Part shown: positions 20,876 to 28,829 of the stretch, piece by piece
How the letters are laid out: each line of letters begins with the position of its first letter
Position numbering within the stretch: the first letter of the stretch is position 1
From: Nonomuraea sp. SYSU D8015
GTDB lineage: Bacteria; Actinomycetota; Actinomycetes; Streptosporangiales; Streptosporangiaceae
DNA length: 64,000 nt
Direction of reading: 5' to 3'
Assembly (NCBI RefSeq): GCF_008065375.1
Contig: NZ_VJYI01000003.1
Coordinates: 682,001 to 746,000, forward strand
Notes under the pieces: model-generated
Told to the model about the DNA's origin: nothing
The model's database searches: none
Seen by the model: the letters and a program-made list of their open reading frames with translations, nothing else
Position numbers and translations under genes: made by a program

Positions 20876-21983
20876 GGACGCTGGTGTCGTAGTAGCGGTG
20901 GAAGACGGGCGTGGCGCTGCCCGACAGCGGCGGCACGATCCACGACCAGTCCGCCGGGCAGACCCGCCCCGCCTTCTCCTCCTTCTCCAGATGCGTGAGG
21001 AAGCGCCGCGACTCCGTGTGGTGGTCGGTCATCGTCACCCCGGCCCGCTCGAACGAGTGCAGCACGGCCACGTTCAGCTCGACCAGCGCGTGGTCGCGCC
21101 ACAGGGAGCGCTCGGTGGAGGTGTCCAGGCCGAGCCGTTCGGCGACCACCGGGATCTGGTCGTACCGGTCGGTGTCGGCGAGGTTGCGCGCGCCGATCTC
21201 GGTGCCCATGTACCAGCCGTTGAACGGCGCGCACGGGTAGCAGATGCCGCCGATCTCCAGGCACATGTCCGAGATGGCCGGCACGGCGTGCCACCGCAGC
21301 CCCAGCTCGGCGAACCACGGGTACTCGGGATGCTCCAGCGGCACCTCCAGCACGGCGTCACCGGGCACGGTGCAGAGGAGCGGGTCCCCGAGCCCCGGCT
21401 GGATGATGAGCGGCAGCACGTCGAACCGGCCACCGGTGCCGCCCCGCCACCCCAGCTCCTTGGCCAGGTCGGTGAGCTCGACGTTCTTGGGATCGCCGAC
21501 GACGCGGCCGCCGGGGACCCGGTAACCGGCGTAGCGGACGAGCTGGTCGTTCAGGATCCGCGGCCCGGGCAGGGCGGGCGTGTCGGGCGGGAAGACGGTG
21601 ACGGTGGGCCGGATCTTGCCGTTGCCCGTGGCCTCGCGGAGGTGCTCGACGCATTCGACGGCCACCCTTTCCGGGGTGGCGACGTCCCTGCGGTCGCGGA
21701 CCCGCAGCGATCGCCAGTAGAGGCGGCCGATGCAGCGGCTGCTGTTGCGCCAGGCCACCCGGGCGCCGAACTCGAGCTCCTCGAACGTGTGCGTGTACGT
21801 CCCCGTGCGGGCGATGTCCCTGGCGACGTCGCGCAGCCGGGCGTACATGCCGCCCGCCGAGGGGTTCTCGGCGTGGTAGAGCTTGATGAAACGCTCCGCC
21901 TCGCGCAGGTCGGTGGTTCGCTCCAACCATGACCGTACGGCGGGCGCGTCGAAGGGACTCAGGGACCTGATCCAGGTACGCAC
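20844..21983 (-). CDS. nos: Bacterial nitric oxide synthase (oxygenase domain only)
   Basis: 379 residues, the length of stand-alone bacterial NOS. It converts L-arginine to citrulline and NO using heme and a pterin. The proximal heme cysteine is Cys84 in AWRNSSRCIGR; the FNGWYMGTEIGARNL segment contains the arginine-binding Glu; PADWSWIVPPLSGSATPVFH is the pterin/dimer region. No reductase domain is fused or adjacent, so electrons must come from separate reductases. The start is ATG 21983; no strong ribosome site is visible. NO from actinomycete NOS can serve nitration of secondary metabolites or stress protection. Confidence 0.93.
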   Translation of the reverse strand: MRTWIRSLSPFDAPAVRSWLERTTDLREAERFIKLYHAENPSAGGMYARLRDVARDIARTGTYTHTFEELEFGARVAWRNSSRCIGRLYWRSLRVRDRRDVATPERVAVECVEHLREATGNGKIRPTVTVFPPDTPALPGPRILNDQLVRYAGYRVPGGRVVGDPKNVELTDLAKELGWRGGTGGRFDVLPLIIQPGLGDPLLCTVPGDAVLEVPLEHPEYPWFAELGLRWHAVPAISDMCLEIGGICYPCAPFNGWYMGTEIGARNLADTDRYDQIPVVAERLGLDTSTERSLWRDHALVELNVAVLHSFERAGVTMTDHHTESRRFLTHLEKEEKAGRVCPADWSWIVPPLSGSATPVFHRYYDTSVLTPAFVHHHR

Positions 21984-22194
21984 GCGGCAACCAGCACTTC
22001 TCCGTCATCGGATCGCCCCGCCGGTTTCCGGGTTCCGGCAGCACGTCCTGGTGGCGGCGCCCTCTCCTCGCCGCCGTCACGACCTTCCCGCGGCTCCGGC
22101 CCCCGATGGACCGGTCCTTCCATCCTTACGCGCCCCGTCGCCTTTGTCCCGCCAAATGAAAAATCATGTGATCGTCGCCTTACAAAGCGTGAAA

Positions 22195-22219
22195 TGCCCC
22201 CGGACGACGTCCGGGGGCA
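22195..22219 (-). terminator. Hairpin terminator
   Basis: TGCCCCCGGACG (22195-22206) and CGTCCGGGGGCA (22208-22219) form a 12-bp perfect inverted repeat, 11 nt after the stop of the secreted-protein gene. Confidence 0.65.
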
Positions 22220-22229
22220 CCACACGGGC

Positions 22230-22643
22230 CTACTTCGCCGCGAACTCGTCCCACACGCACGTGAGATGGACGACGCGACCGTGACGCCAGCGCTTGCCGA
22301 CGACCTTGCGCGGCAGTTCCTGGGCGGCGACCGCGATCGTCACCCGATCGGCGGGCACGACCGTGACGCCGTCGTCGGCGACGTCCCAGGCACGCTCCGG
22401 ATCGATGACCCTGTCCTCGACCAACTCGGCGACCTTGGTCCTGGAGAACTTCACGACCTTGCCGCCGCTGACCCAGCAGGTCAGCTTCCCGCCGACGAAG
22501 ACGGGTTCGGTGCGCATGGTCACCGTGCCGTCCGGATCGCCGTGGACGTCGACCAGGCCGCCGTCGGCCAGCGCGGGTCCGGCCAGGCCGGCCAGGCCGA
22601 GCACGGCCGCCGTGCCGACGATCGCGAGGCGCCGCTTCAACAT
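22230..22643 (-). CDS. Small secreted protein
   Basis: 137 residues. MLKRRLAIVGTAAVLGLAGL...PALA is a Sec signal peptide with a likely cleavage after ALA (about residue 26). The mature ~110 residues have two cysteines (CWVSGG, CVWDEF) that could pair, and short strand-like segments. ATG 22643 is chosen because GGGAGG lies at normal spacing; a farther upstream start lacks a signal-like N-terminus. No domain recognised. Confidence 0.75.
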   Translation of the reverse strand: MLKRRLAIVGTAAVLGLAGLAGPALADGGLVDVHGDPDGTVTMRTEPVFVGGKLTCWVSGGKVVKFSRTKVAELVEDRVIDPERAWDVADDGVTVVPADRVTIAVAAQELPRKVVGKRWRHGRVVHLTCVWDEFAAK

Positions 22644-22740
22644 GGGATCTCCCTCCCCGAGGTGATTGGACACCTCTGGAGGGTGGCGTCAGGCACCTGA
22701 AGTGTGACTTAAGACACCCGAAGGGATCTTCAGCGACCTA

Positions 22741-22771
22741 TGATCCCCATAAGGAGCTCTGATCCCCATAA
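22741..22771. repeat. 12-bp direct repeat pair
   Basis: TGATCCCCATAA at 22741-22752 and 22760-22771, 19-bp period, in the gap between the secreted-protein gene and tRNA-Asn. Could be a regulator site for the secreted-protein promoter or chance. Confidence 0.5.
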
Positions 22772-22778
22772 AACGATC

Positions 22779-22808
22779 AAGGCCCCGCACGGATCTGTGC
22801 AGGGCCTT
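22779..22808 (-). terminator. Intrinsic terminator of tRNA-Asn
   Basis: Arms AAGGCCC and GGGCCTT plus inner GCAC/GTGC, 7 nt beyond the tRNA 3' end on the minus strand, followed by GATCGTTTTA. Confidence 0.7.
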
Positions 22809-22814
22809 GAAGAG

Positions 22815-22889
22815 TGGCTCCCGCGATAGGACTCGAACCTATAACCTGCCGGTTAACAGCCGGCTGCTCTGCCGTTGAGCTACGCGGGA
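22815..22889 (-). tRNA. tRNA-Asn (GTT)
   Basis: Acceptor arms TCCCGCG and CGCGGGA pair fully, the anticodon stem is GCCGG/CCGGC with loop CTGTTAA (anticodon GTT), the T arm is ATAGG-TTCGAGT-CCTAT, and CCA is encoded. A terminator hairpin follows. Confidence 0.97.
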
Positions 22890-23017
22890 TCGAACTCGTT
22901 TGCGCTGATCGCCGGGGCTTTCCCGCCCCTTCGCCGTGCGCACGAATAGATTAGCGCACTCCAGGAGTGCGTGTCGCATCGTTAGTGGGGTAGGCCCGGA
23001 GACAGCGGAGGTGCGAA

Positions 23018-23350
23018 ATGCGATATCGGATGACATTCGCTGTTGGCATGGCGATCGGCTACGTGCTGGGCAGCCGGGCCGGCCGCGAACGGTACGAGCA
23101 GATCAAGCGCACGGCGCAGCGTGTCGCCGACAACCCGCGCGTCCAGGAGATCGCGGGCGTGGTCGGCGCACAGGCGTCGAAATACGCGGGAATGGCCAGG
23201 TCGCGGGTGGGCGACACCCTGCAGCACCGGCTGCCGTTCCTGAGCGGCGACGCTCACAAGCACGACGGCGGCACGGGGTGGCCGGACGAGGAGGCCGCCA
23301 AGGGCGAAGGCATGGAGAACCGACCTCGCCGGAGCGGCATTCCCTATTGA
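23018..23350 (+). CDS. YtxH-like small protein
   Basis: 110 residues. MRYRMTFAVGMAIGYVLGSR is a short glycine-containing membrane-type helix followed by AGRERYEQIKRTAQRV, the layout of YtxH-domain proteins (membrane helix, then long charged helix). The C-terminus is hydrophilic. ATG 23018 follows GGAGG at 6-nt spacing. YtxH proteins are often stress-linked in Firmicutes; the role here is unknown. Confidence 0.7.
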   Translation: MRYRMTFAVGMAIGYVLGSRAGRERYEQIKRTAQRVADNPRVQEIAGVVGAQASKYAGMARSRVGDTLQHRLPFLSGDAHKHDGGTGWPDEEAAKGEGMENRPRRSGIPY

Positions 23351-23378
23351 GTGGGGCGCATGGGCGGTGTGTGGGACT

Positions 23379-23852
23379 TCACACGCCCATGCTGCGCCGC
23401 ACCCCCTCCAGGGCCTGCTCGGCCTGCGCGCGCAGGCCGGGGTCCTCGGGGTCGAGCCCTTCGTCGAAGACGAGGGTCCAGCCGAGCACCTCGCCGCCGG
23501 GCCGGCGCCTGGCCACCAGTCGCACGCCGCCCCTCCCGGGCAGATTGACGTGCTTGTTCACCACGATGGTGGAGTTGACGCGCTCGCGGACGGTCTCGGG
23601 CAGCATGTGCGGCTCGGAGATCCGCTCCAGGTGGCGGCCGCCGCCCATGGTGAGGACCCGCAGCCCGGCCTCGTCCCACGACGCCTTGTCGACCTCCTCG
23701 TACGGCACGCGCGTGCCGTCGGACAGGAACAGCGCGAGGTTCGTGGCCACCACGTGGCCGTCGTCGGACCTGGCGAACGTCAGCACCCGCTCCCCCGGCT
23801 CCAGGCGGAGGGCTTTGCGCACGTCGGCGGGCAGGCGGCGGAAGAAGCTCAT
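23379..23852 (-). CDS. Hypothetical protein (157 aa)
   Basis: MSFFRRLPADVRKALRLEPG at the N-terminus, then beta-rich segments (ERVLTFARSDDGHVVATNLALFLSDG). It resembles the widespread small actinobacterial proteins with a PH-like fold, but I cannot name a family. The ATG overlaps the stop of the glycosidase-like gene by 4 nt (ATGA), indicating an operon. Confidence 0.75.
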   Translation of the reverse strand: MSFFRRLPADVRKALRLEPGERVLTFARSDDGHVVATNLALFLSDGTRVPYEEVDKASWDEAGLRVLTMGGGRHLERISEPHMLPETVRERVNSTIVVNKHVNLPGRGGVRLVARRRPGGEVLGWTLVFDEGLDPEDPGLRAQAEQALEGVRRSMGV

Positions 23853-25126
23853 TCCACAACGGTATCGGCGAGCAGGTCGAGGGTGAGCGCCGCGCTCCAG
23901 GAGAAGTCCCGGCAGCCGCGCCCGCTGCCATCGAACGGGTCGAAGCACTCACGGAAGCCGGCCTGCCGCACCAGCCGCAGCGTGCCGTTGGTGAGCTGCC
24001 GGGCGAGGTGGTCGAGCGAGTGCACGGCCGCGGCCCGGCGCAGCAGCCAGTTGGTGTTCACCCACGAGGGGCCGCGCCAGTAGCGGGTGCGGTCGAACTG
24101 GGCGGCGCGGATCTCGCAGCTGGGCACCGGATAACCCGTCGCGCCCATGAACCTGGCCGACTCCAGCATCTCGACCGCGGCCTGCAGGTGCTCGCTCGGC
24201 AGCCCCGGGTCGAGCAGCGGCCCGAACCCGCCCACCGTGCAGACCTTGATCAGCCGGTCGGTCCGCAGGTCGCGGGCGTAGAAGCAGCCGTCCCACAGGC
24301 GGTCGAGCAGGCCCTGCCTGATGCGCTCGGCCTGCTCCACATGCGGTGCGGGGTCGGCGTGCGCGAGCGGCGCCAGCTCCGCCAGCGCCTGGCAGGAGGC
24401 CAGCCAGATGCCGTTGAACATCGGGTCCTCGACCGCGAACGGGTGCTCGTCACGCAGGTATTCGGCGCTGTACCCGGCGTCGCGGTAGCGCATGGCGAGC
24501 CAGACGTAGCGGTCGTGGTCGCTGTCGGGGTGGCGCTCGGCCAGCTCCACGTTGCGGTAGCCGTACCTGATCATGGGTAGCGCGGCCAGCGGCTGGTCCC
24601 AGGCCGGGCTGTCGTCCATGCCCGACTCCCACGGATGCACGATCGCCGCCAGCCCCGCCCCGCCGAGGTCGCGGGCCGAGGCGAGGTAGCGGTGCTGCGC
24701 GACCAGCGCCGGGAACGTCTTCCTGACGAAGGCCTCGTCGCCGGTGTGCTGGTAGAGCCACCACAGAGCCAGCCCGTGCAGCGGCGGCGCGGTGAGTCCC
24801 GAGGTGAGCACGTGCGGCGCCGCCTCGTGGTCCTGCGAGCGCCACACGGACGGCCCCGGGAAGTACGCCTCCCGGGTGTGGAAGACGATGTGCGGCACCA
24901 TCCCCGTCGCCCACTGCCCCCGCAGCAGGCTCAGCAGCTCGTCGCGGGCCCGGTCCGGCCGGTGCCTGGCCAGGCCGATCACGACGAACGCGGAGTCCCA
25001 GCTCCATTGGTGCGGATAGAGACCTGGCGCGGGCACGGTGCCACTGCCCGTCCAGTTCGCCTCGAGCACGGCCATGGCCTCGCGCCCGAGCGCGGCATCG
25101 TCAACCGCCGGCCGCGCCTCCATCAC
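23849..25126 (-). CDS. GH63-type (MGH1-like) glycoside hydrolase
   Basis: 425 residues with an (alpha/alpha)6-barrel sequence pattern: YPHQWSWDSAFVVIGLAR (about 42-59), PPLHGLALWWLYQHTGD, HPWESGMDDSPAWDQPL (about 164-180) and RYWRGPSWVNTNWLL. These are hallmarks of the GH63/mannosylglycerate hydrolase and trehalase-like group; the acidic residues in ESGMDDS are candidate catalytic residues. Likely a cytoplasmic glycosidase on a small glucosyl or mannosyl compound. No signal peptide. Followed by the 157-aa gene with a 4-nt overlap. Confidence 0.85.
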   Translation of the reverse strand: MMEARPAVDDAALGREAMAVLEANWTGSGTVPAPGLYPHQWSWDSAFVVIGLARHRPDRARDELLSLLRGQWATGMVPHIVFHTREAYFPGPSVWRSQDHEAAPHVLTSGLTAPPLHGLALWWLYQHTGDEAFVRKTFPALVAQHRYLASARDLGGAGLAAIVHPWESGMDDSPAWDQPLAALPMIRYGYRNVELAERHPDSDHDRYVWLAMRYRDAGYSAEYLRDEHPFAVEDPMFNGIWLASCQALAELAPLAHADPAPHVEQAERIRQGLLDRLWDGCFYARDLRTDRLIKVCTVGGFGPLLDPGLPSEHLQAAVEMLESARFMGATGYPVPSCEIRAAQFDRTRYWRGPSWVNTNWLLRRAAAVHSLDHLARQLTNGTLRLVRQAGFRECFDPFDGSGRGCRDFSWSAALTLDLLADTVVE

Positions 25127-25155
25127 CCAACTATGACTGGGGATCCCTCAGGAAG

Positions 25156-25314
25156 CTATGTCCTCTTGGCCCACTTCGACAGGAGCATGACGCCCACGGC
25201 CACGGCTCCGATGATGAGGGCCCACTTGAGGAGGCTGAGCGCGAAGCCCACGAGGGGCCCGAGCAGTACGAGCGCGGCGACGACCGCCGCGATGATCAGA
25301 AGTATGCGTCCCAT
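25156..25314 (-). CDS. Small membrane protein (52 aa)
   Basis: MGRILLIIAAVVAALVLLGP then LVGFALSLLKWALIIGAVAV: two closely spaced hydrophobic helices and a basic tail (SKWAKRT). ATG 25314 has only a weak GCGGG before it. Function unknown; typical of small actinobacterial membrane proteins. Confidence 0.65.
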   Translation of the reverse strand: MGRILLIIAAVVAALVLLGPLVGFALSLLKWALIIGAVAVGVMLLSKWAKRT

Positions 25315-25420
25315 GCCCGCAACGCTAAGAGATCCTTTAAGCGGATTGCAGGCGACACAGGGTTGAATCAGGGACAAGTCAGGGGTCACCCCGAGCCTAA
25401 GGAACTAAACCGCTCAGACG

Positions 25421-25444
25421 CCCCGTTGAGCCGGTATAACGGGG
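25421..25444. promoter_or_regulatory. Inverted repeat with TATAAC box before the PknG operon
   Basis: CCCCGTT (25421-25427) and AACGGGG (25438-25444) flank a 10-nt spacer; TATAAC at 25435-25440 resembles a -10 box. It lies 30 nt before the first gene of the kinase operon. Operator or promoter element by inference. Confidence 0.45.
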
Positions 25445-25473
25445 CATCGGGGGGCCTCTTCACGGGGAGCGTG

Positions 25474-26661
25474 ATGAGCCTGGGACCACCTATGAGCAGG
25501 GAGGGCGTCGAGCACGCGCTGCGCGCTCGGGCCGACGAACGCGACCGCATCTCCGGCGACCTGCTCGATCTCGAATCCCATACCACCTACCAGTTGCTCA
25601 AGGGAGCCTCCTTACGCGGCGAGACGGAACGCCGCTGGGCCGCGGCGCAAGAGGCGCTGGCCCGGCTGTGGGGGCTGAACGACGCCTATCGCGCGGTGCT
25701 GCGCGACGCCGAGCAGATCAGGGCCGCGCGCACCAGACCGGGCGCCGACCAGCTGGCCGCGCTGACCGAGCTGCTCGCGGGCGCCTCCGTGGTGCTGAAG
25801 CCCGCCGCCAAGCCCGTCGAGCAGCGCTCGCTGCTGCCGCAGACGGACGAGCGGCTGACTTTGGACGAGACCGTGGCGCGGATGGACGCCGCGTTCCAGG
25901 AGGTCACGGCCGCGCTCAACGACATCGACGCCAAGTGGAACGCCCTGCTGCCCCGCCTCGACGCCGCCGACGCCGACCTGCGCCGGATCCGCGAGCTGGA
26001 GCGCGAGCTCGGCGAGAGCGCCGCCGGCCTGGCCGCCCACGAGGCCGAGCTGGGGCGGATGCGCGCGGCCGTGGTGTCCGACCCGCTCGGCGTGGCGATC
26101 GAGCAGGACCTCGACCGGCTGGCCGGGCTGCTGACGGGCGCGGTCGCCGAGCTGGAGCTGGCGGTCGTGGTCAAGGAGGAGTTCGGTCGGCGGCGGGAGG
26201 ACCTGGTGGCCGCGCTGGACCAGGTGCGGGCCGCCGAGAGCGAGGCCAGGCTCGCCCACGGCGCGGTCGTCGTCAAGATCGCCCTGCCGCCCCAGGCCCA
26301 GCCGCGGAGCAGGGTGGACGCCCTGGCCGCCGCGCTGGACGCGCTCGACGTCGCGGCCGACGGCTGGGTGCTGCGGGGCAAGCGCCTGGCGGAGCTGGAG
26401 AGCGACGCCCGGAAGGCGGCCGAGCAGGCGCAGGCCACGGCGAAGGCGCTGTACGGCCTGGTGAGCAGGAGGGACGAGCTGCGCGGCCGGCTCGGCGCCT
26501 GCCAGGTGATGGCGGTGCGCAAGGGGATGGCGGAGGACCCGGCCGCCTCCGCGCTGTTCGCCCGGGCGCGTGCGCTGCTCTGGACCGCACCCTGCGACCT
26601 GACGAAGGCGGCGGCCGCCGTCGAGGACTACCAGCGCGCGATACACGGAGGTAGGTCATGA
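25474..26661 (+). CDS. Coiled-coil protein, first gene of the PknG operon
   Basis: 395 residues, almost wholly alpha-helical and charged (ARADERDRISGDLLDLESH; RIRELERELGESAAGLAAHEAEL; RRREDLVAALDQVRAAESEA), suggesting several coiled coils. No membrane segment or enzyme motif. ATG 25474 follows GGGGAG with 6-nt spacing. Its stop overlaps the start of pknG by 4 nt. Codon 47 (25612-25614) is TTA, a rare leucine codon that could make this operon bldA-dependent in development. Probably a structural partner of the kinase module. Confidence 0.8.
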   Translation: MSLGPPMSREGVEHALRARADERDRISGDLLDLESHTTYQLLKGASLRGETERRWAAAQEALARLWGLNDAYRAVLRDAEQIRAARTRPGADQLAALTELLAGASVVLKPAAKPVEQRSLLPQTDERLTLDETVARMDAAFQEVTAALNDIDAKWNALLPRLDAADADLRRIRELERELGESAAGLAAHEAELGRMRAAVVSDPLGVAIEQDLDRLAGLLTGAVAELELAVVVKEEFGRRREDLVAALDQVRAAESEARLAHGAVVVKIALPPQAQPRSRVDALAAALDALDVAADGWVLRGKRLAELESDARKAAEQAQATAKALYGLVSRRDELRGRLGACQVMAVRKGMAEDPAASALFARARALLWTAPCDLTKAAAAVEDYQRAIHGGRS

Positions 26662-28787
26662 CCCGCTGCGCGCAGCCCGGCTGCACGGGCACCATCGAAG
26701 AGGGCTACTGCGACCTGTGCGGCCACGCGGCGACCTCGGCTGCCGCGCCGCCTTCCGCCCCGTTGCCGACGCAGCCCTCCTCGCCGGGCACCAGCCCGGT
26801 GAGCAGGCCGATGACCGGGCCGTCGAGCAGCGGCAGGTCGCGGGCCGGGGTGCTGGCCACCATCGCCGACCTGCCGTCGGTGCCCTACCGCGACCCGGCC
26901 ACCGCCGTGCTGCCCGACCCCGAGGTGCCCGAGGACAAGCGGTTCTGCGCCAACCCCGACTGTGGCAAGCCCGTCGGCCGCTCCAGGGACGGCCGGCCGG
27001 GGCGGGCGGACGGCTTCTGCCCGCACTGCCGCACGCAGTTCTCCTTCACCCCGAAGCTCAACAAGGACGACCTGGTGGGCCAGTACCGCGTGCTGGGCTG
27101 CCTGGCGCACGGCGGGCTCGGCTGGATCTACCTGGCCGCCGACGAGAACCTCGACGGCCGGTGGGTGGTGCTCAAGGGCCTGCTCAACACCAACGACATC
27201 GAGGCGCTGCGGGTGGCCGAGGCGGAGCGCAAGTTCCTCACCACGATGGACCACCCCAACATCGTCAAGATCTTCAACTTCCAGCGCTCGGCCGGCTTCG
27301 GCTACATCGTCATGGAGTACGTGGGCGGCCAGTCGCTGCACGAGCTGCGCCGCCAGGGCCCGCTGCCGCTGCGCGAGACCCTGATGTACGGGCGGGAGAT
27401 CCTGCACGCGTTCGGCTACCTGCACGAGCAGGGCCTGGTCTACTGCGACCTCAAACCGGCCAACGTGATCAGGGTCGGCAAGGGGCTCAAGCTCATCGAC
27501 ATGGGCGCGGTGCAGCCCATCGGCTCGCCGCCGGGCACGTCGTGGGTCACGACCGGTTACCACGCCCCCGAGCTGGACCGGCAGTCGTCGTCGGTGACCA
27601 GCGACCTCTACACCGTGGCCAGGACGCTGGCGGTGCTGGCGACCCCGGGGTTCAGCCCGGCCAGGGGCGGCAAGGCCGTCCCGCTGCCGCAGGACTGCGG
27701 GCACCCGTCGTTCACCCGGCTGCTGCGCAGGGCCACCGCCGACGATCCGGCCGAGAGGTTCCAGAGCGCCTGGGAGATGGAGGAGCAGCTCGTCGGGGTG
27801 CTGCGCGAGGTCTGCGCGCAGGAGGACGGGGTGCCGTACCCGCATCCCTCGACGCTGTTCGGGCCGGAGCGGGGCGCGGTGGGGACGGCGCTGTCGGAGG
27901 AGGACGACGAGGTGTTCGGGGCGCTCGACCCGGTGTCGGCGGCGGCCGCGCTGCCGGTGCCGCTGGTCGATCCGGCCGACCCGGCCGCGGGCGCGCTGGC
28001 CGGCCTGCTCGGGCGGGACAGCAAGGAGTTGATCGAGCAACTCGCCGCGATGCCGCAGACGCCCGAGACGAGGTTGATGAGGGCCAGGCTGATGGCCGAG
28101 GAGGGCGCGGCCGAGACGCCGGTCGCGCTCAACGCGCTGGCCGCGGAGCTGCCCGGCGACTGGCGGGTCACCTGGTACCGCGGCGTGCTGGCGCTGGCCA
28201 CGCGGCAGGCCGACCTGGCGGTGTCGATGTTCGACTCGTGCCTGTCGATGCTGCCGGGCGAACCGGCGCCCAAGCTCGCGCTGGCCTTCGCGCTGGAGTG
28301 CGCCGGCCGGCAGGCGGCCCCCTGGTACGAGACCGTGTGGCGGACCGACCACGGGTACGTGAGCGCGGCGTTCGGGCTGGCCAGGACGGGCCGGATGAGC
28401 GTGCTGGACGAGGTGCCGGTGACGTCGAGCTACCGGGTGGCGGCGCAGGTCGCGCTGACCGCAGCGGCGGTGCGCCGGTCCGACCCGAGCACGATCTCCC
28501 CGCATGACCTGGTGGCCGCGGCCAAGCGCCTGGAGGACGTGTCGGACCTGGATCCGCGCCGCCGCGACCGGCTCATCGCCGAGTTGCTGCACGGCGCGCT
28601 TGCCTGGCTGGACGGTAACAAGCCGCCTGCTGGGCTGAAGCTGGCCGGCGCCCCGTTCACCGAGCCGGGGCTGCGCCGGCGGCTGGAGTCCCTCTACCGC
28701 AAGCTGGCCGTCGGGGCGGACTCGCGCGAGGAACGCTACGCCCTCATCGACCAGGCGAACGCCGTGCGGCCGAGGACGTGGCTGTGA
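26658..28787 (+). CDS. pknG: PknG-type serine/threonine protein kinase
   Basis: 709 residues in PknG order. An extra zinc ribbon (Cys4, 9, 18, 21) and the rubredoxin-like zinc site (Cys97, 102, 121, 124) precede the kinase domain: Lys173 in VVLKGL, catalytic Asp264 in YCDLKPANV, and DMG (281-283) in place of DFG. A TPR-like helical region (about 410-700) follows. PknG kinases regulate central nitrogen/carbon metabolism, in mycobacteria by phosphorylating the FHA protein GarA. Here the operon also encodes GlnX- and GlnH-like proteins, an FHA protein and a PP2C phosphatase. Soluble, no membrane helix. Confidence 0.93.
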   Translation: MTRCAQPGCTGTIEEGYCDLCGHAATSAAAPPSAPLPTQPSSPGTSPVSRPMTGPSSSGRSRAGVLATIADLPSVPYRDPATAVLPDPEVPEDKRFCANPDCGKPVGRSRDGRPGRADGFCPHCRTQFSFTPKLNKDDLVGQYRVLGCLAHGGLGWIYLAADENLDGRWVVLKGLLNTNDIEALRVAEAERKFLTTMDHPNIVKIFNFQRSAGFGYIVMEYVGGQSLHELRRQGPLPLRETLMYGREILHAFGYLHEQGLVYCDLKPANVIRVGKGLKLIDMGAVQPIGSPPGTSWVTTGYHAPELDRQSSSVTSDLYTVARTLAVLATPGFSPARGGKAVPLPQDCGHPSFTRLLRRATADDPAERFQSAWEMEEQLVGVLREVCAQEDGVPYPHPSTLFGPERGAVGTALSEEDDEVFGALDPVSAAAALPVPLVDPADPAAGALAGLLGRDSKELIEQLAAMPQTPETRLMRARLMAEEGAAETPVALNALAAELPGDWRVTWYRGVLALATRQADLAVSMFDSCLSMLPGEPAPKLALAFALECAGRQAAPWYETVWRTDHGYVSAAFGLARTGRMSVLDEVPVTSSYRVAAQVALTAAAVRRSDPSTISPHDLVAAAKRLEDVSDLDPRRRDRLIAELLHGALAWLDGNKPPAGLKLAGAPFTEPGLRRRLESLYRKLAVGADSREERYALIDQANAVRPRTWL

Positions 28788-28829
28788 CCGGGGACGCGGG
28801 GGTGACTGGGGACGTGGCTGTGACCGGGG
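28778..28829. repeat. Tandem near-repeats at the PP2C start
   Basis: GTGGCTGTGACCGGGGACG occurs at 28778-28796 and 28811-28829 (33-bp period), with a partial copy GTGACTGGGGAC between. It creates several in-frame GTG start options for the PP2C gene and a VTGD repeat at the protein N-terminus. Confidence 0.85.

Noticed and set aside
22815..22889. tRNA-Asn as an integration site
   Set aside because: No integrase gene or duplicated tRNA 3' end nearby.
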